Of a stretch of DNA of 64,000 nt, positions 32,774 through 44,300 are shown piece after piece. The stretch lies in the NCBI GenBank assembly GCA_039566865.1, contig CM076955.1, forward strand, positions 9,674,501 to 9,738,500. Direction: 5' to 3'. The translations under genes and the position numbers were made by a program. Source of the stretch: Aurelia coerulea. Its lineage: Eukaryota; Cnidaria; Scyphozoa; Semaeostomeae; Ulmaridae. The notes under the pieces are model-generated. The model saw nothing but the letters and a program-made list of their open reading frames with translations. It had not been told where the DNA came from and searched no databases. Numbering within the stretch: position 1 is the first letter of the stretch; every line of letters begins with the position of its first letter.

Positions 32774-34885
32774 AAACTTCTGACGTATATCATTCTAGGC
32801 TTATTTGTTCTAAAACAAGAGTTGTACCCCTGAAAGATCTAAGTATCCCCAGATTAGAACTGATGTCTGCCAGAATTCTAGCAACCTTGATGGACACCGT
32901 TCGCAATGCATTAAGTTCACAGGTCAAGATAGATGATGTTAAGTACTGGCTTGACAGCAAGACAGCATTGTATTGGATATACAATAATGGGGAATGGCGA
33001 CAATTTGTGCAACACAGAGTGAATGAAATCTTGAAGTTGTCAAATAAGGAAGATTGGGGGCATTGTCCAGGGGTCCCAAACCCAGCAGATTTAGGCTCAA
33101 GGGGGTTACAGCAGCTACTCTTAGGGATAGTTCCCTTTGGTGGGAAGGACCTGAATGGCTCATTAAAGGTAGGGAACTTTGGGCTAATGAATTTGAGTTG
33201 CAAGATACTCAAGAGACTTCTGCAGAGAGGAAAAAAGCAGCAGTACTTGCAACAATTGCAGTACAAGAAACAGGCATACATAAGGTCATGGATATCAATA
33301 GGTATAGCACCTTGAATCAACTTCTCCGTGTTACGGCCATGGTAATGAGATTCATTAGAAATGCAAAGTTAAAAGTCAGTGGAAATCAGACTGAAACAGG
33401 CAAAATCAGTGTGCATGAAATTCAGAAAGCAGAGACATCATGGATTATTGGAGCTCAACAGACTCTGCGCAAATCTGCAAACTTCCCGAAAACCTCTCAA
33501 CAGTTAGGCATTTTTGAAGAGGGTGAAATTTTGAAATGTAAGGGAAGACTAGAGCATGCAGATTTAGAGCCAGGTGCTAGGTACCCAATTATTTTGCCCA
33601 GAGATCACAGGTTGACAATTTTAATTGTTTTTGATTGCCATTGCAGAGTTTTACATGATGGTTTCAAGTCTAGTCTTGCAGAACTGAGATCCAAATTTTG
33701 GATAACAAAAGGAAGACAATATGTGAAGAAACTTGTCAACAAATGTGTCACATGCAAAAAGCTGCAAGGTAAACATTTCAATGCACCACCAACTGCACCC
33801 CTTCTTGAATTTAGGGTAAGTGAAGCACCACCCTTTAGCAGGATTGGTATTGATTTTGCAGGCCCACTTTATGTGAAAGATAAGACCAATGAAATGCAGA
33901 AACATTATATTGCCCTTTTTACATGTTGCGTCACACGTGCTATACATCTTGAATTAGTTGAGGATTTATCTACATCAACCTTTATTCGCAGTTTTCGTCG
34001 ATTAACAACACAAAGAGGTACTCCAAGCTTGGTTAACAGTGACAATGCTAAGACTTTCAAGGCAGCAAAGAAGTTTTTAGATAAACTTTTTGTAGATCAA
34101 CATTTTTTGACATTTTTTCGTTCCAGGAGAATTGTATGGAAGTTCAACATTCCCTTGAGTCCGTGGCAAGGGGGGCACTTTGAGCGCTTGGTAGGCAGCG
34201 TGAAGAGAACCCTGAGGAAAGTGTTAGGGAATGCCAAGTTGAGATATGATGAGATTCACACGGTACTTGTTGAGATTGAAGGAATCTTAAATTCCAGGCC
34301 TCTTACTTATTCATATGATGAAATTGGTTTTGATGTTTTGACTCCTTTTCACCTCATGTATGGTAGGAGATTGTCCCAATTAGCTGATTTTGTTGACACA
34401 GGTGAACAAGAAGAAGAAAACAGCACCTTAATGAGCAAGCGTTTTTTGTATCTTGTTAAGAAATTAGATCATTTTTGGAAACGTTGGAGGGGGGAATATT
34501 TAATTGATCTTAGAGAATCTGATAGATGCAGAAGCCAGGAAACATCAGATGCAAAAATTGGAGAAGTTGTACTTATTCACGAAGACAATGTTAAACGCAA
34601 TCAATGGAAAATGGGTGTAATTGACAATTTGATTCAAGGGAGAGATGGTCAAATTCGAGGAGCAAAGGTACGAGTCGTTTCAAGAGGTAAGCCAGATTTC
34701 ACCGATCGTCCTTTACAGAAACTTTTTCCTTTAGAGGTTTGTGATGGTACAGAGAGAAACGTGGATAGAGAGGAGCGAAAAAAGAGTGAAATGAACATTG
34801 AAACTGAGAGACCCAGGGAAAGGTCTACCAGAGCTGCGGCTAAGGATGCGCGTTGGAAATCACGTATGATGCTTGACTCCTACTG
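32774..34885 (+). pseudogene. BEL/Pao Pol: RNase H end and integrase
   Basis: From TRVVPLKDLSIPRLELMSAR and KYWLDSKTALYWI (RNase H) in one frame to 33315, then a shift to the frame ending at 34886. The integrase has a zinc-binding-type HDGFKSSLAELRSKFWI ... CVTCKKLQG. Its core contains RIGIDFAGPL (first Asp), SLVNSDNAKTF (second Asp) and WQGGHFERLVGSVKRTL (catalytic Glu). The 3' end has an HLMYGRRLSQL segment and an RWKSR basic tail. One frameshift at about 33050-33320 separates RNase H from integrase; apart from that and the LINE the gene is nearly whole. Confidence 0.88.
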
Positions 34886-34902
34886 AGTCAAGGAGAGGAG
34901 TG

Positions 34903-35385
34903 TGTTAGAGAATTTCCACCCCTACAGTTGCGCACCCAGCTCGCGCATATTCATTCATTCATAAGTTTTCCTTTTCAGGTATTTTGCTTAGAGTGTAAAC
35001 GGTAGTTAGTCATGATCGCAACTATTGAACTTTTATCCTTGTATCTACGAGAACATTTTATGAGAACCGTTAGCAAATTCTAGAGACGCCTCACAGGCAG
35101 CGGTATTCTCTTACATATTATATGTGGTAGCTGACTAAGTTTAACGAGCTAGGAGGAGTTTCCTTATTACAAGTCCTTCATTGTGATTGGTCAGTTATTT
35201 CTGTATTCTCAAGGTAGAATAAGTATACGTTGACTGTAGTTATTGATCAGATTAGAAAAGAAACTTCACATGTAAGAGGTATGACTGTGTCATAAGATGA
35301 AGTGGAAAATCTCAAGTGGCCTAATTTTTGAGTGATCTCTTCGGTTCGATGAACTAGCGCAGACAGAATTGGAACTTCTGTAAAA
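34903..35385 (+). repeat. BEL/Pao 3' LTR
   Basis: The same 483 bases as the 5' LTR with about three changes (C/T at CAGCTG, T/C at CATTTATT, G/T at CTAAGTTT). Preceded by the purine tract AAGGAGAGGAG. Confidence 0.9.
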
Positions 35386-35665
35386 ACATACACATATGAA
35401 AAAGACTTAGAAGGACAAGTCCGGAGCCGGTACGACCGACGACAAAACACAAGACAAAACCGCCACGAATGACGCATGACATATCCCCCCCCCCCCACTG
35501 CCCGCCCTCTCCCCTCGAAATCACTCATCCAAATAAGCAACGCACATCCGAACACGCAACCTCACAAGGAGAAGGCGAAAAACAGCGGAAAAAAGCACCA
35601 CACATCACCCACAGCAGCACCATCCCGCATCCCGTCATCAATCACACCAACCCCGGACCCGTCCT
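35386..35665. other. C-rich segment, possible LINE-D 3' untranslated end
   Basis: A C-rich plus strand (G-rich on minus) between the BEL LTR and the LINE-D stop at 35666. It probably represents the 3' end of LINE-D read on the minus strand, but no poly-A tail or second copy confirms it. No other gene is seen. Confidence 0.35.
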
Positions 35666-36240
35666 TTAAAATGGCATTGCTGATGTTCCAGGGAGTCGTG
35701 TTTTCATTGGCATCAAGTTTGTTTTTAGTTGTTTTTTGAATTGGCACAAGGTAGGAAGCTCCCTAATACTTATAGGGATTTCATTCCAGACCTTAAGAGC
35801 TGAAAAGGAAAATCCTTTTTTGGCATACTCCAGATTGTACCTCGGAATCTGAAGATCTCTACAGAATCGCGTGTTATAGCTTGAGTATTGGGATCTCCGT
35901 TGGAATTCGTTCCAGAGATTTTCCGGGCAGAGTCTGTTCATGATCTTATAGGCCATAACGGCAAGATCAAACATGACAAGTTGCTCAGCGTGAAGGAAAT
36001 TACTTGACCATTCGTCTTTAATCCTGGACGATTCGATCATGGAGACGGCTCTGTCTTGAAGATGATGAAGGGATTCCTTTTTTGAATTTGAGAGGCTACC
36101 CCAAATAACATCTGCATATCGCATGGGACTTTCTACAAGAGCACGATAAACATTGCTTAACTGAGATTGTCGGAGGATGTTTTTCAACTTTTTTAAAGAT
36201 GCAAGACCTCCATGAACTTTGCCTTTGACAGTTTTGAATT
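35666..36240 (-). pseudogene. LINE-D reverse transcriptase, C-terminal half
   Basis: Minus-strand frame with FKTVKGKVHGGLASLKKLKN, ILRQSQLSNVYRALVESPM, DVIWGSLSNSKKESLHHLQD, LAVMAYKIMNRLCPENL, YNTRFCRDLQIPRYN and FSFSALKVWNEIPISI. This is the thumb and tail of a LINE polymerase, different from LINE-A. Its natural upstream continuation is at 40528-41042: LINE-A copy 5 inserted in between and duplicated TGAATT (36235-36240 and 40528-40533). Confidence 0.85.
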
Positions 36241-36457
36241 GTTTTTTTTTTATATTATAATTTTTACAAAGACGAATTACCAACGACACTACTTACATAA
36301 CACTTTACCACACTACAAAGACGATACCCCTAGGAGCAAAATATCATGACTACGCCGGGGCCATGCCATAGAAGACATAAAACTAAACTAAAATTAAAGA
36401 TACGGTTACAAAAAGCTACATACAAAGCAATTTACCGTTGACTAAAGAAAGAAACTT

Positions 36458-36649
36458 GTTTTGCAGTAGATGTCGAGCTACGAATCCGAGAATGTTGGGA
36501 AACAGGGACCCCAACCGAGAGATACCAACGACAACAACAGCCGTCGTTGCTCCCTCGTCCAGTGAACCACCGGCCAAAACACTGAGCCAGTGCTTGTTAG
36601 GGTTTGGATATTGGAGATCAGCTGTGACGCTTGACATCAACTGCAAAAC
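36458..36649 (-). other. Inverted-repeat stem in the 3' UTR of LINE-A copy 5
   Basis: GTTTTGCAGTAGATGTCGAG at 36458-36477 pairs, with two mismatches, with the complement at 36630-36649. The spacing is larger and the sequence differs from the stems in copies 1, 4 and 6, but the position in the 3' untranslated region is the same. Confidence 0.6.
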
Positions 36650-36723
36650 AGGCGTAAAGCACTCTAAAAGGGACAAAAAGGACTTAGTGACTTTTGTGAG
36701 GGAAAATTTTGATATTAGCTTAA

Positions 36724-39660
36724 TCAGTCAAATCGACCAGTTTTGTGAATGAAATTTAGAGTCAATTCGAGTATATTTTTGTTAATGTTATCTGAGAGGT
36801 TTTTATCACCGTACAGTAAAAGCTCTATCAGCACGATATTTGAAAGACTGTTGGTCTGAATAAACGGTCGTAATAATTGTGAAACTTCAGCGAGAAGATT
36901 TCGTCGTTGGACATCGAATGACGGACAGAGCAACAAAAAGTGTTCCGTATTCTCAATGCCATCATTAGTTGGGCACATTGGGTTTACAGCATCCCTAAAA
37001 TTGTGCTTGAATTTGTGAAAGTTCAATTTACTAAGACCGACTCTTATTTGGGAGAGATACGATAAGCCGATTGGGTCATAAATCCCAAAGACAGATTTTG
37101 CAGGAGGACGAATTATTGATAGAAGCTTTGCTTTGAAAACTGCAACAGACGGAGCTAGCCTGATTTCAGGATCAAGTTTGTTCCATTCAAAGATGCAATT
37201 AGGATAAAAACTGGATTGGAATTTTTCTGCTCTTGCCCCCATTCGCCCAACCACATCCCGCTTACGAAGAGAGTATTGCAACTGATGAAGTGGTGGGATT
37301 GGATCCCTTGTATACAACGGGGTGAGGTTATTTATGGTCTTAGAACAAGGTAAGGCGTCTACTCCACATTCGGGAACTCAGTGACTCCCAACCGAGCTCA
37401 GTATACAGCTTATCACGCGAAGTCCCCCTCCAAGTTCCTGTTACAGCAAGAGCAGCAGAATACTGAACAGACTCTAATTTTTCCATTAAACTTGGTACAA
37501 TGATGTTTTGACTAAATTCGCATACTTTTGATGGGATATGGTAGATGACATCTCCGTAGTGAAGGTGGGGTCGCACATAGAGCTTATATAATTCATTCAG
37601 GGTATGTCTGGGCAGATATTTGGAGAGATACCTGAGCAAACCAATGCCTTTTCTCATTTTAGAGATAGCAGCTTTAATCTGAGCTGAGAAAGAAAGCTTC
37701 GTATCCAAAATAACACCTAGATGTTTGTGTTCTTCTACCTTTTTCACGGGTATGTCATTAAAGAGGATCACTGGATGATCTACTTCATGTCTTTTCCTTG
37801 AAAGAAGTAATTCAACAGCTTGTTTTTGTGGATCGGGATTAAAAGACATCTCCCAATCATGGGCCCATTGGCTTATTAACTCTAAGTCATGGTTCATGTC
37901 ATTTGCAGCTGCATTAGGGTGTTGGACAACCGTAAATAAGGACGTATCATCGGCAAAAAGCTTTACGCTACATTTCAAGTCAGCAGTGAGATCATTTATA
38001 TAGACGAGAAAAAATAATGGTCCTAAAATGGAACCCTGGGGCACTCCTGCTAAAGCATCTCCCCAATTAGAACACTGCCCGTTCAGAACAGTTCGCTGTT
38101 TTCGATCCGTAAGAAAACTTTCTATAAGAGTAAGAAGTTGTCCTGAAACACCACATCGTTTTAGTTTATAAATAAGACCAACATGCCATACCCTGTCAAA
38201 TGCTTTAGAAATATCAAGATACACAGAACGAACATCAAGAGGAGGATTACAGTCAAATGCTTTGAATATTGCATGCGTTATGGAAATTAGTTGGTTGACT
38301 GTTGAGTCGCCAGGACGAAAACCTGATTGATTGGGATTGAGTAAATCACAGGAAACAAAATGGGAGTATAGGGAGTCGTACACAAGCTTTTCAAGGATCT
38401 TTCCAAAAGTTGGTAGGAGAGAAATAGGACGGTAGTTACTCTTCACATTTTTTTCATTTTTCTTATGGACGGGTACCACATTTGCACACTTCTATATTTC
38501 AGGAAATACACCTTGTCTCAGACAGTTTGTGAATATTATCTTAAGAGGAGTAACAAGGGACGAATCGCTTAGTTTTATCATTCTTATAGAAATCTCATCC
38601 CAGCCATGTGCTTTATTGGGATTAAGTGATCTTATGATATTCAGTATCTTTTCCTCACAAATGACAAAATCACTTATCATGGATGAAGCTCCTGGGGCAT
38701 CTTGTGGAATTTCACTACCAGTATCGATCGTCGTACATTGGAGTATGAAATAATCATTGAATATCTGTGCTTTTTCAGTAAAATCTGTTATGAATAACCC
38801 ATTTTCTAAGAGAGGTGGTATTATCGGAGTTTTCGCCTTATTAAGAATAGTATTGATTAATGACCAGTAGGTTTTGCCAGATGTTCCTGGATTTGCTAAC
38901 ATTTGCCCTGTCTTACAAAGGTAATTCTTTTTAGCATCCTCGATTAGTTTTGCACCATCAGATATCATCTTTTTGATTCCTTCAAGCTTGTCGTCTGGTT
39001 GACCGTTTCTCACGAAGTTTGCATAAGCATGATTCTTTTTCCTCAGAAATTTTTTGACAGCCTGTGTTATCCATGGTGCTTGGCGAGGTTTAATTGTCTT
39101 AACTTGGTTGGGAATGAAATTTGAGTAAATGTTTAAAAGGACTTCATTGAGTAACTTCACCTGATCATTGGGACAAGTAATTTTTCCAACCTGCTCGTAC
39201 CAATGGAACATTTCAATACTTTTCATTATATTGACAAAATCTGCCTTGTTATAATACCATATCCTGCGGGTATACGGAGGAGGCGCTATGTTCGAAACAG
39301 AAAGTTTTCCATAAACAATTTGGTGATGACATTGTTCGTGTAATGATGGATGAACACCATGCTCGATAACGAGGTTGGGCTGATCAGTGAAGATTAAATC
39401 AATGCAAGATTTGGAATAATCCATTAAATGAGTTGGTTCTGAGATTAGCTGATGAAGACCTAAGTCAGCAGTTATTGGTTCGAATAACCTTCCCTCAGTA
39501 TTTTCACTATCGTTTTGCCACCACTGTGTAGAACGGCAGTTGAAATCGCCAGTGGTAATAATGTAGAATGGATTTTCAGCATGCATTTTGGATAGCATCA
39601 ACTCAAAATTCATTGTGAAATGATCAAATTCATTTTTGTCTTGGACTTCTGTAGACTACC
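36724..39660 (-). pseudogene. LINE-A copy 5: endonuclease C-part and reverse transcriptase
   Basis: Frames 38492-39613, 37340-38479 and 36724-37317. Endonuclease signatures include ITTGDFNCRSTQWW (catalytic Asp/Asn) and CIDLIFTD, then an SLHEQCHHQIVYG stretch with the catalytic His region. Polymerase blocks are NKAHGWDEIS, NYRPISLLPTFGKILE, FRPGDSTVNQL, YLDISKAFDRVWH, GVPQGSILGPLFF and LFADDTSLFTVV. The end is MCPTNDGIENTEHFLLLC. A TAG interrupts the sequence after FPEI where the other copies have Trp. A frameshift lies between LTLF and the YTRDPIPP segment. Confidence 0.9.
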
Positions 39661-40394
39661 GCATAAAAGTATTTTTGCCTGTTCAATTGTATCTCGCACA
39701 CAACACATTCAGGAAGAGTCACCAAATCTAACCGATGTTTTGAAGGAAGTGAGTCCTTGACATACAGCCCAACACCACCTCTATTCACATTTTGTGGATG
39801 GTTTTCTTTGTAGAACGAATAGCCATCTAGTGCTAGCCTATCTTCATCAACAGTACTATCAAGGTGAGTTTCTACTATTCCAATTAAGTCATTGTTATAC
39901 ACTGAATTATATGCCTCAATAAGGGAAACCCTTAAAAAATCATAAGCAGTGATACTGTTCAAATTCCAACAGCAAAAGGTGAGTGTTTCTGGACCAGGAT
40001 TAGTTTCAATATCACCACTGAGCAAGATACTCCTGAAGATAAACCATTGTATATGTAGCATGTAACATGCAACGCAGGCAGTGTGAAAGTAGGCATACTG
40101 AGAGTGGAAATACTTCTTTCGAACAAAAATGATAACACCGAGTGGGATTCGTTTGAGAACTTCAACAAAAACGTACAATACTGTCTTCGTAAAATGATGC
40201 ACGCGGGCGAAAAGGGGCAAGAAACGTAATTGTGTTGCCACAGAGTGAACTGCAAGAAAATGTACTATTAGTGAAATGGGTAAAGCAAGGGTTGAAATTG
40301 CAATGAAACAGTAGGAAAACCAAAATAATTTTGAAACTTGGAATAGAATTGAAAATGGTTTGACCGTTTTGCTCGATGGGAACAAACTTTGCAC
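39630..40394 (-). pseudogene. LINE-A copy 5: hydrophobic N-terminus, 2A motif and endonuclease start
   Basis: 254 codons from an ATG at 40394. Residues about 20-50, 70-92 and 105-125 are strongly hydrophobic and resemble signal or membrane segments. Residues 126-135 read SGDIETNPGP, the 2A ribosome-skipping consensus. Immediately after come LTFCCWNLNSI (the catalytic Asn of AP endonucleases), LIGIVETHLDS (catalytic Glu), GGVGLYVKD and YAVVYRSP. A frameshift then moves the rest of the endonuclease to another frame. In 2A biology the ribosome fails to link Gly and Pro, so the N-terminal part would be released as a separate product. Confidence 0.88.
39990..40013 (-). promoter_or_regulatory. 2A ribosome-skipping motif (DIETNPGP)
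   Basis: The eight residues D-I-E-T-N-P-G-P match the consensus D-V/I-E-x-N-P-G-P exactly, preceded by LLLSG as in many known 2A sequences. It falls between the hydrophobic leader and the endonuclease. Skipping has been reported in APE-type LINEs of sea urchins and other invertebrates; activity here is inferred. Confidence 0.9.
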
Positions 40395-40527
40395 AGATAC
40401 ACGGAAACACCCTATTGTTGCTACTCATTGATTTATTTCAACCGGCATCATCATGAAGAAACCTTCTCGCTGCTCCTGGGAGACAATATATCATGCCATA
40501 ACTGTTATCAAAAGTCCTAAAGAAAAG

Positions 40528-41042
40528 TGAATTTTTCTTCCCAGTTGAGCCCTTCATCTGAGCCATTAAGTCTCAATGTTTCATGTATCTCGACTTTATT
40601 AGTTCTACGAGGGTGTCCAATTATCATATACTCTGTTTTTTGACGATTGGCGCTTAATTTATTTAACCTCGTATATTCAGAAATATGGGTCAATTCCTCT
40701 TGAGCCTTATGAACTAGTTCTTCAACATTCATAGATGTTAAGGTCACGTGAGTATCATTAGCGTACATGCTAGCCTTAGAAACTTTCAAACATTTTTCAA
40801 AGTCATTTAGGTATATTATGAAGAGAAGGGGGCCAAGACAGGAACCCTGGGGAATACACATGCAACTGTCCTAGGCTTTGACTCATAACCGTTGGCCTTC
40901 TGTTTTGAGGTATGATTTAAACCAGTCTCCGGAAAGTTCTCGAATACCGTATTTGCTCAGTTTTTCTAACAAAATCTTATGGTCAACGGTATCGAATGCC
41001 TTTTTGAGATCGAGGAATATTGCTAGATTAAGTTGCTTGTTT
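40528..41042 (-). pseudogene. LINE-D reverse transcriptase, N-terminal half
   Basis: Minus-strand frames with LNLAIFLDLKKAFDTVDHKI, LLEKLSKYGIRELSGDWFKS and YLKTEGQRL. After a shift follow IPQGSCLGPLLFIIYLNDF, a YANDTHVTL box (Asp-Asp changed to Asn-Asp), LNKLSANRQKTEYMIIG and LNWEEKF. The last continues at 36240. The altered catalytic box (usual YADD) and the frameshift show decay. The 5' side is cut at 41042 by gypsy-2. Confidence 0.85.
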
Positions 41043-41191
41043 TGTAAGATTATGCAAGATAGATGCAAAGAAGATCAACTAATCGCGTGGCCTAGTCCGC
41101 CATGATTATCCGAATTAAACCTAACAACAGCAACAACAAATATATAAACATAACAGCAACAGCAACAACAACATAATATAAGAACGTCACA
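41043..41191 (-). repeat. Gypsy-2 3' LTR
   Basis: 149 bases with AACAACAGCAACAAC-type CAA repeats. On the minus strand it begins TGTGACGTTCTTATATTATG. Very short for a gypsy LTR. It shares the TGTGACGTT terminus with gypsy-1, so the two are related families. Confidence 0.95.
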
Positions 41192-41203
41192 TCTTCCCTT
41201 CTC
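41192..41203 (-). other. Gypsy-2 polypurine tract
   Basis: GAGAAGGGAAGA on the minus strand, directly adjacent to the 3' LTR. It is the expected primer site for plus-strand DNA synthesis. Confidence 0.8.
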
Positions 41204-41314
41204 AATAAAGCAGAAAAACACAAGAGGGTTCTTTAGCTCTCTAACAGCAACAAAACAAAAGAAAATAAGGCTTAATTTAAAAACTTAAAATGTTAGTATT
41301 GTTTGCATCATATA

Positions 41315-44300
41315 TTAATAGTAGTCCGGACGATTGATTATGCGTCCACTCCTGGTCTTCGTGGGTTTGTATGTTTCTTGGGCTTTGCAGTTTTCTTGAC
41401 CCTCTGTTGCATTGCTTTGGGTTACTTCGGGTGTGTCTGCTTGTTCCTCTGACTCTATCTGGGTTTCTGTTTCAGTTTCTCTTTCGTGGTTTACATTACC
41501 AGGTCTTATTTCCTCATTCGTTGGGGACGGGGCGTCTACCACATCTCCATCAATGTCATCAAATGTTTCCTTGGATGTTCTCAGGAATCTTCTGTTTCGT
41601 CTGAGAACCATCCCGTCCTCTCTCTTCACAATATACGATCGTATATCGGCTTTTCTTAATATTTTTCCTTTCTTCCAACGACTAGAGCGATCTTGCTTAC
41701 TTGGTTGTATCCGTACAATATCATTTTTCTTAAGCTCTGGGAGTTCTTTGCTGCCTCTGTTATAGTACTTGGATTGTACTTGCTTCCTTTCTGTGAGCTT
41801 GTCACTGACTCCTTTTTGTGTTTCAGGCTTTAGGAGTTGTTTTGACGTTGGTAGCAAGGTTCTCATGCGACGGCCAAACATTCTCTGTGCTGGTGAGGAG
41901 TCCATTCCTTCGGATGGTGTATTTCTCCATTCTAGAAGTGCAAGGTAGAAATCCGTCTTTGCATCTTTCGCCTTTTTCATCAGCATCTTGGTGGTCTTAA
42001 CGGCATTTTCAGCTTTCCCATTGCTTTGTGGATATTCAGGTGAGCTCGGGGCTCTTTCGAATTCGTAGGATTTCGCAAATTCATCAAATTCATAGGATGA
42101 GAATGGCATGTTATCACTGATCAGCTTCTCAGGAATTCCATGGGCTGAGAAGTGTCTTTTTAGCTTAAGAATGACTTCTCCAGCTGTCTTGTGGTATAAC
42201 CTGTCAACTTCAAAATAATTCGAGTAACAGTCCACAGTGCACAAGAAATCTTTGTTGTCAGTGGTAAAGATGTCAGCGGCAATGAACTGCCAAGGGCGTG
42301 CAGGGATTTCACGGCATATCAGTGGCTCTTTCTGCTGGTTATTTTGAAAAGTGTTGCAGGTTTCACATTTTGCAATGTAATCTGTTAAATCTTTATTCAT
42401 ACCAGGCCAGTACACAACTTCACGTGCTCGTCGTAGACAGCTTTGGATCCCAGTGTGGGCTACGTGCAGCTTTTCTCTAATCTTTTTTCGAAGATGCTCT
42501 GGAATGACTGCTCTAGGCCCTTTGAATATGATTCCATCTTGGGTCGCTAATTCATCTCTGATGTGAAAATATGGGTGTACTTTCGCTGGTAGGTCATCCT
42601 TCTTTGCAGGCCATCCTTCAATAATAATTGTCATGACTTCCTTGAGTGTTTCATCTTCGGAAGTGGCTTGCTGGATTTCTTTGAGTTGTGGCTCTGATAT
42701 GGCCAAATGGTTAGCCATATGGACAATCTCAGTGTCTTTTTCGGTTTCTGAGCGAGCATCGTTTTGAAATGGAATGTAGGCCCTTGAAAGCGTATCGGCA
42801 AGGACCATTTGCTTCCCAGGCTTGTAGCAAATCTTGACATCATAGCTTTGAAGTCGCAATAGTAGGCGTTGTAACCTCTTTGGTGCAGAGGCAAGTGGCT
42901 TTGTGGATATGGAAACTAAAGGTTGATGATCAGTCCATAGGGTGATTTCACGTCCATATACATATTGGTGATTCTGCTCCATTCCGAAAACTTGGGCCAA
43001 AAGTTCTTTCTCAATTTGGCTATAATTTCGTTCAGCTGATGTGAGTGCCCTACTGGTGTATGTGACAGGCCTGCCATCTTGCAGTAGAACAAATCCAAGG
43101 CCTTTGGAGGATGCATCGCCTTGTCCTTCAATTTGCATATTCGGGTCAAAGAATTTGAGCACAGGTGCTTTTGTGACTGCATTTTTTATGTTTTGAAATG
43201 CTTCATCGTGTTCGCTGTTCCAGTTCCAAACAGCATCCTTGTGGGTGAGTCTCCTTAAGGGCTCACATATATCAGAGAGGCTGCTCAGGAATTTTCCAAG
43301 GTATTTAGCCATGCCAATAAGTCGCTGCACTCCAGAAACATCATTTGGTTTTTCCATCTCTAGAATGGCTTTGATTTTTGCAGGGTCTGCTTTGACCCCA
43401 TCTGGAGTTAAAAGATGGCCTATGAAGGGGATTTCATCGCATTTGAATCGAAATTTGTCAGCATTCAGTTTGATGTGGTGCTCTTGGCATCTCTTCAGAA
43501 GGGCGATCATGTTTTCATCATGATTTTTCATGGCTTCTGAGTATGTTTTTCCTTTCCCTGTCACTAGTGCATCATCAGCAACAGCATAAATTCCAGTGAG
43601 GCCCTCAAGTGCTTGATCAAAACGTTGTTGGAAATGCTCACTGGCTGGCTTGATGCCAAATGGCATTCTAAGGAATTTCCATCTTCCCCATGGTGTGTGA
43701 AAGGTTGTGAGGTCTGTTGATTCATCATCCAATTCAATTTGCAGGTATCCTTCCTTGAGGTCAACTTTGCTGAAGACTTTCACAGCATCCAGGTCAGGCA
43801 AGATATCCTCTATGATTGGCAGGGGATAATGGCTCCTTTTCAGGGCTTGATTTAGGTGCTGTGGGTCAATGCACACCCGCAATTTGCCATTGGGTTTCTC
43901 TGCGACAACAAGATTGGAAACCCAGTCAGTGGGTTTTGTCACTTTTGTGATAACTCCAAGACTTTCAAGTCTTTCAAGCTCATCTTTTAGTCTACTCTTC
44001 AGGGTGAGTGGAACACGACGGGGTGGCATGACAACTGGTTTGACTGTTTCATCAATATCTAAATGGAGTGTCCCTGGCATGTGACCAAGACCGTCAAACA
44101 CATCTGCATAATTTTTCATAATATGGTCACGGGTAAGGCCAGCAGTGTGCTGTGCAGTTTGGCCTATATTTGCTTGCGGAGATGAGGAAGATTCCCTCGC
44201 AGCTGACTGGGAAGGAAAAGCGCTGCTGCAACTAAAGCAATCATTGTTAGTAGGCTCATCAATGTTATCATATTCTACAGTAAGCAGTTGCATTTGTTGA

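Larger units (their letters stand above)
25943..35385 (+). mobile_element. BEL/Pao LTR retrotransposon split by LINE-A copy 4
   Basis: LTRs of 483 bases at 25943-26425 and 34903-35385 differ at about three positions by eye. The plus strand encodes Gag, then Pol with protease, reverse transcriptase (YVDD), RNase H and integrase in the BEL/Pao order. A purine-rich tract (AAGGAGAGGAG) precedes the 3' LTR. Flanks read CCATA on the left and ACATA on the right, an imperfect 4-5 base duplication. A 2.96-kb LINE interrupts RNase H. Gag has a premature stop and the Gag-Pol junction is out of frame, so this copy is dead or needs recoding. Confidence 0.9.
36241..40527 (-). mobile_element. LINE-A copy 5: full-length, 4.29 kb
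   Basis: The longest LINE-A in the window. The poly-A tail is the T-run at 36242-36251 and the 5' end is at 40527, with TGAATT duplicated on both sides. A ~130-base leader is followed by a coding region for a hydrophobic N-terminal part, a 2A motif, an AP-type endonuclease, a reverse transcriptase and a Cys/His tail. Three lesions break it: a frameshift near 39645, a TAG for Trp at about 38489, and a frameshift near 37330. It inserted into LINE-D. Confidence 0.92.
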
